A stretch of DNA of 64,000 nt from Methylobacter sp. KS41 (GTDB lineage: Bacteria; Pseudomonadota; Gammaproteobacteria; Methylococcales; Methylomonadaceae): NCBI GenBank assembly GCA_002862125.1, contig PHSP01000003.1:1054001-1118000 (forward strand). The letters run 5' to 3'. Below the pieces are notes generated by a model that had not been told where the DNA came from, did not search any database, and was given only the letters and a program-made list of their open reading frames with translations. Within the stretch, counting starts at the first letter, position 1, and every line of letters begins with the position of its first letter. This document shows positions 48,240 through 56,742 of the stretch, one piece after another. The translations under genes and the position numbers were made by a program.

Positions 48240-48891
48240 AACTATGCATTTTGAAATACTCGTGGAAGACCAGTCAGGCAAAAAAACGTTAGATATTCTT
48301 GTACCCAAAATCATTGGCGATACACATACCTTCGACGTTAAATCTTACAAAGGAGTCGGTCGAATTCCTGCAAAGATGAACTCGAGTGTAGATGCAAGCA
48401 AGCGTATTTTATTGGCTAACTTACCAAGATTATTAGCTGGCTATGGAAAATCATGGCAGGGATACCCAGCGGTGGTTATTATTATTTGTGATCTTGATAA
48501 CAAATGCATGAACAGCTTTCGGAGTGAACTCATTGAGCTGTTAAATACTTGCAACCCTAGTCCAAAAACCCGTTTTTGCATTGCTATTGAAGAAGGTGAA
48601 GCCTGGTTTCTTGGCGATATTCCAGCAATAAAACAAGCCTACCCAAGAGCTAAAGATGCTGTGCTAAAGACTTATGTTAGCGATTCAATTTGCGGCACAT
48701 GGGAAAAACTCGCCGATGCCGTTTATATAGGCGGCTCTCAAGCTCTTTCAAGCCTGGGATGGCACGTTGTAGGGGCTGAAAAATCTGCGTGGTCAGAGAA
48801 AATTACGCCTCACATGGACTTGGAAAATAATACATCGCCTAGCTTTAATTATTTCCTGGGGAAGCTCCGAGAACTGGCAGAGGTCGGTTGA
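48229..48891 (+). CDS. DUF4276-like (TOPRIM-type) partner of the AAA ATPase
   Basis: A 220-residue protein (205-215 if it starts at the internal ATG). TOPRIM-like acidic positions occur in FEILVEDQSGKKTLDILVPKI (Glu), VVIIICDLDNK (DxD) and FCIAIEEGEAWFLGD. These match the DUF4276 pattern of proteins encoded next to AAA ATPases. Expected role: a nuclease or RNA-cleaving effector controlled by the ATPase. Both the family and the function are inferred from motifs and position. Confidence 0.7.
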   Translation: MQDKTMHFEILVEDQSGKKTLDILVPKIIGDTHTFDVKSYKGVGRIPAKMNSSVDASKRILLANLPRLLAGYGKSWQGYPAVVIIICDLDNKCMNSFRSELIELLNTCNPSPKTRFCIAIEEGEAWFLGDIPAIKQAYPRAKDAVLKTYVSDSICGTWEKLADAVYIGGSQALSSLGWHVVGAEKSAWSEKITPHMDLENNTSPSFNYFLGKLRELAEVG

Positions 48892-49068
48892 TTAAAGCTT
48901 ATGAAAGCTGCTTCTAAATTTTCCGGGCACTATCGGTTTATGTTTAGTAAGTTACTCCAATGCTTCGGCAATGGTTTTGCTGGATTTAATCGTATCAACC
49001 CCTCACTTCACTAGACAATAATCACTCAACAGATTACATATTGCAATGTACCTAGCCGACTTTAAATA

Positions 49069-49401
49069 ATGCCTTTAATTAAAATAAATTCATTCGTTGT
49101 TAAATACATCCGTTTCATCGAGATGGTCGGCGTTCTCATGCGGATTTTCAGTTTCTCGTTGGTCAGTTGGATGGGCCCGGAAAGTCCGTTTATGTTTGTA
49201 TGGGCCTTTAATACCACAGACGCGGTGATACTTTCCTGGTGTTCCATACTTAAAAAGGATAATGCTTATACCTTGCTGAACGTTTTTTGGATAATGGTGG
49301 GCGTTGTCGGAATGCTTAGAGCCAGCGCTTTTTCATTCATGGACTTTAAAGTTTCTGTGTTACATTTCCTGGTGCAATTAGCCACATTTTTCAGCCAATA
49401 A
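49069..49401 (+). CDS. Small membrane protein of the Ter cluster
   Basis: A 110-residue protein with two or three membrane segments (IEMVGVLMRIFSFSLVSWMG, FMFVWAFNTTDAVILSW and LLNVFWIMVGVVGMLRA). No clear ribosome binding site. Its family was not recognised. It lies 177 bases after the TOPRIM-like gene and 30 bases before the PRTase-TRSP gene, so it is likely co-transcribed with the latter. Confidence 0.55.
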   Translation: MPLIKINSFVVKYIRFIEMVGVLMRIFSFSLVSWMGPESPFMFVWAFNTTDAVILSWCSILKKDNAYTLLNVFWIMVGVVGMLRASAFSFMDFKVSVLHFLVQLATFFSQ

Positions 49402-49431
49402 CCCTCGAAATAGCTTCAGACAGAGCAATCT

Positions 49432-50631
49432 ATGCAAAAAACAGTAACAATCAAATTGGACACCGGAACGCTTCAGCTCGATTTGGAGCCCGGAAACATT
49501 CCTCTTAAGCGTTTGCTGGGTTTTGCTGCGCGGGTAAGCAGTAAGCGTAAATTTTTACTGGTCAGCAAGGTATTGGGCAAGCATTATCCGGTATCGCCCA
49601 AAACCATGAGCTGGTCCTATCGCGCCTTGGCAAGAGCCGTATTAAAGAAAGGGGCGGGGCGGTCTTCACTGTGGATAGGCATGGCGGAGACCGCAACGGG
49701 TCTGGGTTACGGGGTGTTCGAGTCGGCTTGCCATGGCGGATTGCAAGATGCCTTGTTTTTACAAACTACCCGTTATCATCTGTCCGGCATCGATCGGCTT
49801 GAATTTGAAGAAGCTCATAGTCATGCTACTGATTTTTTTCTGTATTATCCTGCTAATCCGGATTACCGGAAGCAGTTTTTAAATGCAGAAACCCTGGTGT
49901 TAATCGATGATGAAATCAGCACGGGAAAAACCTTTTTACGCCTGATTAAAGCCTATCAGTCTGTGAATCCAAGGTTGCGTAAAGTGTTTATCGTTAGCCT
50001 GGTGAATTTCGCGCATCCTGATGACCGCGCCGCGCTTGAATTACAGGCGGGTGTTGCGGTGGAGTGGGTTTGTTTAAGACAGGGCATATTGCATTTTGAA
50101 GACAGTCAAAATGCAGCCATTGATAAAATTAGCGTTAATGTTTCCGGCAATGGGGCCTGTAAAAAGCATTTAATGGCCTGGCCCGGGCGTCTTGGCATGG
50201 ATGCCCCGGTTCGTTTAGAAAAGGATGTGGTGGAACAGTTAAGCAAGTGCGGTTTTAGCATCGAGTCCGGCGATCTCCGTCCCATTCTGGTGCTGGGCAC
50301 GGGTGAGTGCAACGCTCCGGCTTATATGCTGGGGCGGGCGCTGGAGCAGGAAGGGTTAAAAGTAAAAGTGCAAAGCACGACACGTTCGCCGATTCACCAG
50401 GGCAACGATATTGCCCTGGCGTGCCGGTTTGAAGATAACTACGAAGACGGTATTCCCAATTTTATTTACAATTTGAACCCTGACGATTACCGGGAAATAA
50501 TTCTGTGTCATGAAACGCCTCCGGGCGAGCCGCTAACCGGCCGGCTGAACGCATGGCAAGCCATTAGCGCGCGTTTTGAACTTCAACAGCATAACTCAAA
50601 TCATGCAAAGCTTCATTTTTTTAGACCTTGA
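49432..50631 (+). CDS. Phosphoribosyltransferase-TRSP domain protein (Ter biosynthetic module)
   Basis: A 399-residue fusion. The N-terminal PRTase domain (PRTase_2) has the PRPP loop LVLIDDEISTGKTFLRLI at about residues 159-176. The C-terminal TRSP domain is named for the conserved TTRSPIHQGNDIALACRFEDNY segment. Its role in the Ter-linked pathway is proposed to be base-ribose phosphate transfer for a nucleoside-like metabolite. It overlaps the HAD gene by 56 bases if that starts at 50576; the later start at 50603 is likely. Confidence 0.9.
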   Translation: MQKTVTIKLDTGTLQLDLEPGNIPLKRLLGFAARVSSKRKFLLVSKVLGKHYPVSPKTMSWSYRALARAVLKKGAGRSSLWIGMAETATGLGYGVFESACHGGLQDALFLQTTRYHLSGIDRLEFEEAHSHATDFFLYYPANPDYRKQFLNAETLVLIDDEISTGKTFLRLIKAYQSVNPRLRKVFIVSLVNFAHPDDRAALELQAGVAVEWVCLRQGILHFEDSQNAAIDKISVNVSGNGACKKHLMAWPGRLGMDAPVRLEKDVVEQLSKCGFSIESGDLRPILVLGTGECNAPAYMLGRALEQEGLKVKVQSTTRSPIHQGNDIALACRFEDNYEDGIPNFIYNLNPDDYREIILCHETPPGEPLTGRLNAWQAISARFELQQHNSNHAKLHFFRP

Positions 50632-51358
50632 CGACACGCTGTTCCAGACCTTGAGAAAATGCGCTGGCGCTGATGATCCCAGGCTGCAAGCACGGGCTTT
50701 TTTGCCTGACGGCACGCCTAATTCCTTCGCTACGCACAAGCAGCAATGGTTATGGCATTGGCTGTCACTTGGCTTCAAAATCGTGCCGGTCACGGGGCGT
50801 GATGTTCATGCCTTTGAGCGAGTTGCTCTGCCTTTTCAGGAAGAGGTGGTATTGAATCATGGCGCTGTAATTCTGGATAAGCGACGTAATATTGATAACG
50901 CATGGATGGATGGAATGATGCATGCTTTACCCGAATATCATGAAAAATTGCTGGATCTGTGGGCGGAAGTTGAGTCGTTTTGCCGGCGTCATAACGGTTT
51001 TAAACCCCGGCTGGTGCATGATTTTGATATAACATGGTATGGCGTGATCAAGCATGCGGACGGTACTGAAACAAGCCTGAGATTGTTGCTGGACAGCGTT
51101 ATCCAAGCGCATCCGCATATTCTTGACGGCAAATTATACTGGCATCTGAACGGCAACAATCTTGCGGTATTGCCGGAAATTATTAACAAAGAAAGCGCGG
51201 TAAGTTATTTGATTGACGGCTACAAACAACAGCATCCGGAATTATTGACATTCGGTGCGGGAGACAGTAAATCCGATGCGCCGTTTATGGGCCTGTGTGA
51301 TTACGCCCTAATTCCAAAAAATACGCAATTGTCTCAATCGCTGATATTCGCCGGATGA
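50576..51358 (+). CDS. HAD-superfamily phosphatase of the Ter cluster
   Basis: A 260-residue HAD hydrolase. Motif I is FIFLDLDDTLFQT, motif II lies near PVTGRDVHAF, and motif III/IV is TFGAGDSKSDAPFMGLCDYALIP. The C2-type cap resembles sucrose-phosphatase or mannosyl-3-phosphoglycerate phosphatase. It would remove phosphate from a nucleotide-like intermediate. The ATG at about 50603 (MQSFIFLDLDD) is a good alternative start. Its stop overlaps the next gene by four bases. Confidence 0.85.
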   Translation: MNFNSITQIMQSFIFLDLDDTLFQTLRKCAGADDPRLQARAFLPDGTPNSFATHKQQWLWHWLSLGFKIVPVTGRDVHAFERVALPFQEEVVLNHGAVILDKRRNIDNAWMDGMMHALPEYHEKLLDLWAEVESFCRRHNGFKPRLVHDFDITWYGVIKHADGTETSLRLLLDSVIQAHPHILDGKLYWHLNGNNLAVLPEIINKESAVSYLIDGYKQQHPELLTFGAGDSKSDAPFMGLCDYALIPKNTQLSQSLIFAG

Positions 51359-52542
51359 AAAGTATGACTCCTTTCACCGGCAATGCTGTCAACTTAGGCG
51401 GTGTAAAGCCCTTGCCGGAGGGAGCGCGCGGGCGTGCTCTTGATTTTAATGCATTGCCTTTCACAGGCAGTTACACGTTGAACGATGTGCGGTTTTTGTT
51501 AAAACCGGTGACCTTGGCGGATACGCCGGTTCATATCAAGGAGATGCTGATTCAGTCCGGTAAAAAGCATTATTCTGAAATGCTGACCCACGAGTCCTTG
51601 CCGCCGGATGACTATTTGCAGCTATTTTACCGCGCCATGTCCCTGAATCAGGATAAAATGGCGGAACATCTTTGGCTGCTGGCGAAAGGTATTTTGTCTA
51701 CCCGTGCGCAAGGCATAACTCTGGTATCATTAGTCCGCGCGGGAACGCCGGTGGGCGTATTGCTCAAGCATGTTTTAAAACGTTATTTCAATACCAGTGC
51801 TGAACATTATTCCATTTCCATCCTGCGGGATGCCGGCCTGGACCTAAATGCACTGCGCTATATTTTGCAAAAGCACCCGCCGGAATCCCTGGTGTTTGTG
51901 GATGGCTGGACAGGAAAGGGAGTTATAGCGCGGCAGTTGGCAGCCAGTTTACAGGCTTTTGCGCTTAGTGACGGCATTTCCATACCAGCCGAGTTGTACG
52001 TGATGACCGATTTGTCAGGTTGGGCGGCGGTTGCGGCTTCATCGGAAGATTATTTAATTCCATCCTGCATTCTGAATGCTACGATATCAGGGCTGGTTAG
52101 CCGGTCCGTTTATGACAAAAACACGGCTAGCCCCGCTGATTTCCATGGCTGTCTTTATTATGAGCAGTTTGCCAGTGACGACTTATCTAATTATTTTATC
52201 GATGCGATACTTGCGAGAGTGGATATGATAGGAGCTGAATTTAGAGATACACTCAGAATACTCCCCCGAAATCGTCAACAATTACAAACACAATCCCGGC
52301 GGTTTCTGGAATGGATTGCCGGACAATACGGAATTACCCGGCACAACTATATCAAGTCAGGTATTGGCGAGGCGACGCGTGTTCTGCTGCGCCGGGAAGC
52401 GCGGCTTTTGCTGTTGCAGGATTTGGATTCGGAAGCAACGCTGCATTTACGCTGGCTGGCTGAGTTCAAGTCAATTCCAATAGAGGTTTTTAAGGATTTA
52501 CCGTATCGTGCGGCAGCGTTAATCAAAGAGCTTGAATTATGA
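51355..52542 (+). CDS. StiP-type phosphoribosyltransferase-like protein (PRTase_1)
   Basis: A 395-residue protein annotated in relatives as 'cysteine protease StiP', PF11202-like. It has GSYTLNDVRFLLKPVTLADT, KKHYSEMLTHESLPPDDYLQLF and a PRTase-type loop ESLVFVDGWTGKGVIARQL at about residues 179-197. In Ter-linked operons it goes with the PRTase-TRSP, HAD and aldolase genes, overlapping both neighbours by four bases. The PRTase fold is family knowledge; a protease activity is doubtful. Confidence 0.85.
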   Translation: MKSMTPFTGNAVNLGGVKPLPEGARGRALDFNALPFTGSYTLNDVRFLLKPVTLADTPVHIKEMLIQSGKKHYSEMLTHESLPPDDYLQLFYRAMSLNQDKMAEHLWLLAKGILSTRAQGITLVSLVRAGTPVGVLLKHVLKRYFNTSAEHYSISILRDAGLDLNALRYILQKHPPESLVFVDGWTGKGVIARQLAASLQAFALSDGISIPAELYVMTDLSGWAAVAASSEDYLIPSCILNATISGLVSRSVYDKNTASPADFHGCLYYEQFASDDLSNYFIDAILARVDMIGAEFRDTLRILPRNRQQLQTQSRRFLEWIAGQYGITRHNYIKSGIGEATRVLLRREARLLLLQDLDSEATLHLRWLAEFKSIPIEVFKDLPYRAAALIKELEL

Positions 52543-53474
52543 ACAAAATGTTAAAGTTGTTTTCGCCCTGGTGTTTGGGCGCTCCGCTTTATATGCCTGG
52601 AAATCGCCGCGATCTTATGGAAATTGCCAATGGCGAGAAGCATTCCCTGTTGCGCTCAATGATTTTCTGTACCGAGGATGCCGTGTCGAGCTCCGATGTG
52701 GCCAGTTGCGTGCGCCATATCGGCTTATGCTTGCAAGGCTTCCGGGATTCTCCCAAGCGATTCCGGTTTATCCGGGCCAGAAATCCGGATATATTGTCCC
52801 GGTTGCTGGATCTTCCCGATATTGAAAAAGTGGATGGCTTTGTTCTGCCGAAATTCAACCAAGACGTGTTTCATGCCTATTTTGATCAATTGCAGGGTAC
52901 GCCATTCAAGGTCATGCCCACTCTTGAAACCAAAGAGGTTTTTGATTTTAACGCAATGAGTGAGTTACGGCAGGGTTTATTGCAGGATGATATTGCCGGG
53001 CGGGTCCTGATGCTTAGAATTGGCGGGAACGACCTGATGAATCTTTTAGGTATCCGCAGACCGCGGTCTTCCACGATTTATGAAACGCCGCTAGGCGGTG
53101 TGATCTCGCAACTGGTGACTATTTTCAGGCCTTACGGATTTTCGCTGTCCGCGCCGGTGTTTGAATATCTGGATGATTCAGATACGTTGCAAAAAGAAAT
53201 GAAGCTGGATTTGGCCTTTGGTTTAACGGGTAAAGCCGCCATTCATCCAGCTCAAGTACCGGCTATTGAATCCGCGTATGCCGTTGATGCGGAGGACTAC
53301 GAGATGGCGCTCAGTCTGAGCGACAGACAAGCCCCGGCGGTCTTTAAAATGCACAATGCAATGTGCGAAGTGGCTACCCATCAGCAATGGGCGGAAAATA
53401 TCATAAACAGGCAAATGTGTTATGGCGTCAAAGACGGCTTATTAACGAAAGAATATGCCGGGTCGTCAGTTTAA
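52539..53474 (+). CDS. HpcH/HpaI aldolase/citrate lyase-like C-C lyase of the Ter cluster
   Basis: A 311-residue TIM-barrel lyase. Features include RFIRARNPDILSRLLDLPDIEKVDGFVLPKF and KVMPTLETKEVFDF (metal-ligand Glu), LMLRIGGNDLMNLLG and GLTGKAAIHPAQVPAIESAY (the GKxxIHPxQ motif of CitE-like enzymes). It belongs to the four-gene biosynthetic unit of Ter clusters. The substrate is unknown. It overlaps the previous gene by four bases. TerB follows after about 90 bases. Confidence 0.88.
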   Translation: MNKMLKLFSPWCLGAPLYMPGNRRDLMEIANGEKHSLLRSMIFCTEDAVSSSDVASCVRHIGLCLQGFRDSPKRFRFIRARNPDILSRLLDLPDIEKVDGFVLPKFNQDVFHAYFDQLQGTPFKVMPTLETKEVFDFNAMSELRQGLLQDDIAGRVLMLRIGGNDLMNLLGIRRPRSSTIYETPLGGVISQLVTIFRPYGFSLSAPVFEYLDDSDTLQKEMKLDLAFGLTGKAAIHPAQVPAIESAYAVDAEDYEMALSLSDRQAPAVFKMHNAMCEVATHQQWAENIINRQMCYGVKDGLLTKEYAGSSV

Positions 53475-53561
53475 AAGTTCATGATTCAAAAGCGTCAAAA
53501 GACAAGCAAGCAAGTAAAACTAAAATTAACCCCTACATAACTTTAAACCAGGAGAGCACTA

Positions 53562-54014
53562 ATGAGTTTCGACAGTTTTCTTAGCCAACTAAAAACCAAG
53601 GCCAATGAATTAAAAACCGAGGCCTTAAAATTTAAAAACAAGGATTTTCTGAATGCAGCGATGGCGGGTTCAGCCCTGGTTGCAATGGCGGACGGCAGCA
53701 TCAGTTCCGAAGAAAAACAAAAAATGATCAAATTCATCGAAAGCAATGATGCGCTGTCGATTTTTACCACCAGCGATGTAATCAAAGCCTTTCAGGATTT
53801 TGTCGGTCAACTGGAGTTTGATAAAGACATAGGCGAAGCCAAGGCTTATCAGGCAATAGGCAAAATGAAGTCTAACTCTGAAGCTTCGCGCCTGCTGGTT
53901 CGCATGATTATCTCCATCGCCTCGTCAGATGGTCTTTTTGATAATGATGAAAAAAAGGTAGCCGTTAAAATAGCCAAGGAACTAATGCTTGATCCGTCTG
54001 AATTTGAGCTGTAA
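53562..54014 (+). CDS. terB: TerB tellurite resistance protein
   Basis: A 150-residue all-helical protein with two acidic metal-binding helices (LVAMADGSISSEEKQKMIKFIE and IISIASSDGLFDNDEKKVAVKIAKEL). It is typical TerB. An AGGAGAG site precedes the ATG. It ends the Ter cluster. TerA, TerC and TerF were not seen in the window. Confidence 0.93.
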   Translation: MSFDSFLSQLKTKANELKTEALKFKNKDFLNAAMAGSALVAMADGSISSEEKQKMIKFIESNDALSIFTTSDVIKAFQDFVGQLEFDKDIGEAKAYQAIGKMKSNSEASRLLVRMIISIASSDGLFDNDEKKVAVKIAKELMLDPSEFEL

Positions 54015-54064
54015 ATTTTTTCCGGGGCGGGTGTAAGTTAACTCGCGAAAATGACTTTCCTTGA

Positions 54065-54126
54065 AAGCCGCCACTGGTTCACAGAGTCTAAATTAAGTTT
54101 AATCGTGAATCCGTGGCGGTTTATTA
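54065..54126. terminator. Bidirectional hairpin between terB and cpdA
   Basis: AAAGCCGCCAC (54065-54075) pairs with GTGGCGGTTT (54113-54122), extended by GTTCAC/GTGAAT pairs, with T-rich sequence on the plus side. It lies between convergent genes and could terminate both. Confidence 0.6.
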
Positions 54127-54142
54127 TTATTTGCGTGTCGCC

Positions 54143-54934
54143 TCAGTAACCCTGCGTAATCATTTCCAAGCCGGTTAATTCTCCGGATAACCGGGTGATT
54201 CCGGATTCAATCCCGCCATCATCGAACAGGCTTATCAAGCGATAACCGGGGGTGGCGGTGTCCAGGCTCAAGGTTGCGCTTTCCGGTTTAAACTGGAAGC
54301 AGGTTGACGGCGAGCCAAGGATGCGGACAGACCCGCTCGTAATATCCATAATTTGATGGATATGTCCTGTTGTGACGGCTTTCACTTGCGGATATTGTTT
54401 GATTATTGTCAGGAACTCCGGGCTGTTTTCTATCATCATGGTATCCATAAAGCTGTGGGTTTCCAGGCAATGATGATGAACGGCAATAAGCGCATGGCAG
54501 TCCGGCTTGCTAATTAAACAGTCCTCAAGAAATAGCAATTCCTGTTTTGACAAAAGACCTTCAGGCATATCATTGGGTTTCTTGCTGTTTAGGCAAATCA
54601 GTTGCCAGTTTTCCAGGAAAATTTGTTTGCGGCAGTTAACCAGTCCGGTATTAAAAATCCGCTGCATCAGTTCATAATCATCATGATTGCCGGGAAGGCA
54701 GATGCAGGGAGTATTACAGGCTTCAAGTCTGTCCAGGATGCGCTGGTAGCTTGCCGGGCAAGGATATTGGGCAAGGTCGCCCGTTAGCAGAATTAAATCA
54801 AAATGATGATGTTCAGCAAAGGCGAGTTCAAGCACGGCATGGAAATAATGTTCTGTATTGATGCCCAGAAAGGTCTCGTCCCGCCCCGGCATGATATGCA
54901 GGTCTGTTATTTGCAATAGTGATACGGGAGCCAT
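54143..54934 (-). CDS. cpdA: 3',5'-cyclic-AMP phosphodiesterase CpdA (calcineurin-type metallophosphoesterase)
   Basis: A 263-residue phosphoesterase with the complete metal motifs: ITDLHI, LTGDLAQ, LPGNHDD and TGHIHQ, plus VHHH. Length and gene type match CpdA, which hydrolyses cAMP. It lies next to argA on the same strand, nine bases downstream of it. Relatives can instead act on other cyclic nucleotides. Confidence 0.9.
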   Translation of the reverse strand: MAPVSLLQITDLHIMPGRDETFLGINTEHYFHAVLELAFAEHHHFDLILLTGDLAQYPCPASYQRILDRLEACNTPCICLPGNHDDYELMQRIFNTGLVNCRKQIFLENWQLICLNSKKPNDMPEGLLSKQELLFLEDCLISKPDCHALIAVHHHCLETHSFMDTMMIENSPEFLTIIKQYPQVKAVTTGHIHQIMDITSGSVRILGSPSTCFQFKPESATLSLDTATPGYRLISLFDDGGIESGITRLSGELTGLEMITQGY

Positions 54935-54942
54935 AAGAGTGG

Positions 54943-56301
54943 TTAGTCAATGTCCTTGCAAAGAATTTTGGAATTTCTTTGCGGATTGTACAGCGCCCTG
55001 AGCGGTCCGGGAAGGCTATTAATATCCGACGATAAAAAACCGCGCTCAATAAACCAGTGCATGGTTTGCGTTGATAGAACGAATAGTTTTTTAAGGCCCA
55101 GCTTTCCGGCTTTGCGATAAACATAGTCAAGCAAGCGGTTGCCGCGGGCCGAGCCCTGATAATCGGGGTGGACGGCAAGGCAGGCGATAGCGCCGAAATG
55201 TCCTTGTTCATTGGGATGCAAGGCCGTGCAGCCAATGATCAATCCGTCCCGTTCGATGACGATATAATCGGCTATTTCCATTTCAACTTTTTCTCTGGAA
55301 CGTTTTGCCAATATGCCTTGCTGCTCCAGGGGCTTGATTAATTCCAGAATGCCGACGATATCGTTCATCGTTGCCGGGCGTAGTTCTTCAAAAGGCGTGG
55401 AACTGATCAACGTGCCGATACCGTCACGGCTGAATAATTCCAGCAACAGAGCGCCGTTGATGCTCCGCTTAATCAAATGAACCCGTTCTATACCGGAACG
55501 GCAACTTTGAATGGCCGCTTTAAGAGGCAGGCTGACGGTGTCGTCTATGTCCTGATGTTGATGCAGGAAAGCATTCGCCTCAACGGTTGTCATTTGCCGT
55601 ATTTGCTCGCTGTTATCAGGGTTGCGGCAACTTTGTTCCGTTAGTAAAATTAACTTTTCCGCTTTTAAAGCAATCGATACGGCTGTGGCGACCTGTTCAG
55701 CGGACAGATTAAAAATTTCCCCGCTGGGTGAGTAGCCAATAGGCGAGATCAGCACGACATTGTTCTGGTCGAGTTGCTGATGAATGGCGGCGCTGTCAAT
55801 CCGGCGAACTTCACCAGTATGGCAGTAATCAATTCCATCGATCACGCCGATGGGTTTGGCGGTGACAAAATTGCCTGAAGCAACTTTCAATCCCGATCCC
55901 GCCATTGGCGAATTCGCCAAACCCATGGATAACAGCGCCTCAATTTCCACGCGGACTAATCCGGCAGCTTCTTTTACACATTGCAGGGCCAGATCGTCGG
56001 TAATGCGCAAGTGCTTATGGAAGAGAGCGGGGGCGTTGAGTTTATCAAGACGCTGGTCGATCTGCGGGCGTATGCCGTGAACCAGAACCAGGCGTATGCC
56101 GAGGCTGCTGAGTAAGGCAAAATCGTGGACATGATGATCAAAATCATCGGCCAGCACCGCTTCGCCGCCAAAAGTAATCACAAAGGTTTTGTTGCGGTGC
56201 GCGTGGATGTAGGGCGATGAGTCTCTAAACCAGGCGACGAATGATTTTTGTGAGTCCATGAATGTGTTGTTAACAAGGTGGTACGCATCGCTTATCTTCA
56301 A
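54943..56301 (-). CDS. argA: Amino-acid N-acetyltransferase (N-acetylglutamate synthase) ArgA
   Basis: A 452-residue fusion of an amino-acid kinase-like domain (residues about 30-290: TFVITFGGEAVLADDFDHHVHDFALLSSLGIRLVLVHG) and a C-terminal GNAT domain (ACLAVHPDYQGSARGNRLLDYVYRKAG). It makes N-acetylglutamate, the first step of arginine synthesis; the kinase-like domain binds arginine for feedback inhibition. Complete. Part of its sequence (codons about 15-65) is duplicated at 57764-57921. Confidence 0.96.
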   Translation of the reverse strand: MKISDAYHLVNNTFMDSQKSFVAWFRDSSPYIHAHRNKTFVITFGGEAVLADDFDHHVHDFALLSSLGIRLVLVHGIRPQIDQRLDKLNAPALFHKHLRITDDLALQCVKEAAGLVRVEIEALLSMGLANSPMAGSGLKVASGNFVTAKPIGVIDGIDYCHTGEVRRIDSAAIHQQLDQNNVVLISPIGYSPSGEIFNLSAEQVATAVSIALKAEKLILLTEQSCRNPDNSEQIRQMTTVEANAFLHQHQDIDDTVSLPLKAAIQSCRSGIERVHLIKRSINGALLLELFSRDGIGTLISSTPFEELRPATMNDIVGILELIKPLEQQGILAKRSREKVEMEIADYIVIERDGLIIGCTALHPNEQGHFGAIACLAVHPDYQGSARGNRLLDYVYRKAGKLGLKKLFVLSTQTMHWFIERGFLSSDINSLPGPLRALYNPQRNSKILCKDID

Positions 56302-56742
56302 GTACGATGCCGTTGGTACGGGACACGGAAACTTTTTGCGCCAGCGAATTTATGTTTAATTCAACGGGCGCTTGAGGGATTGTTTTCCAGTTCGCATGGT
56401 TAACAGCGGACCGTTTGAATCATGGCGGTAATATATAGCGCTGCACGGTAAACATCAAGCGTTAACAGCGCCTTAAAAACTTTAGTTGACTTCGATAAAG
56501 GCAGGCGTCGATAATTTCCACAATTGATTGCTGATTTTCGTGTAAAGACAATAGTCTGTTCGATTTCGGCTGAACGATCATGGAAACAGGTATTAACCCT
56601 GTTTTCACAATAAAGAGTAAACATGGCCTTTCCGGAACAGGATATTTACAAATTCCAGGCTTCCGGACATTGGGTAAAAGAGGCGACTCGCTTTTTTGGC
56701 AAAAATCCAGCAAACCAATATTTAATAAAGGAAATTAATTAC
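56302..56742. other. Intergenic region upstream of the PEP-CTERM metalloprotease-like gene
   Basis: About 440 bases. In-frame codons from 56623 precede the likely start at 56743 but do not look like a signal peptide. No riboswitch or clear hairpin was recognised. Confidence 0.5.
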
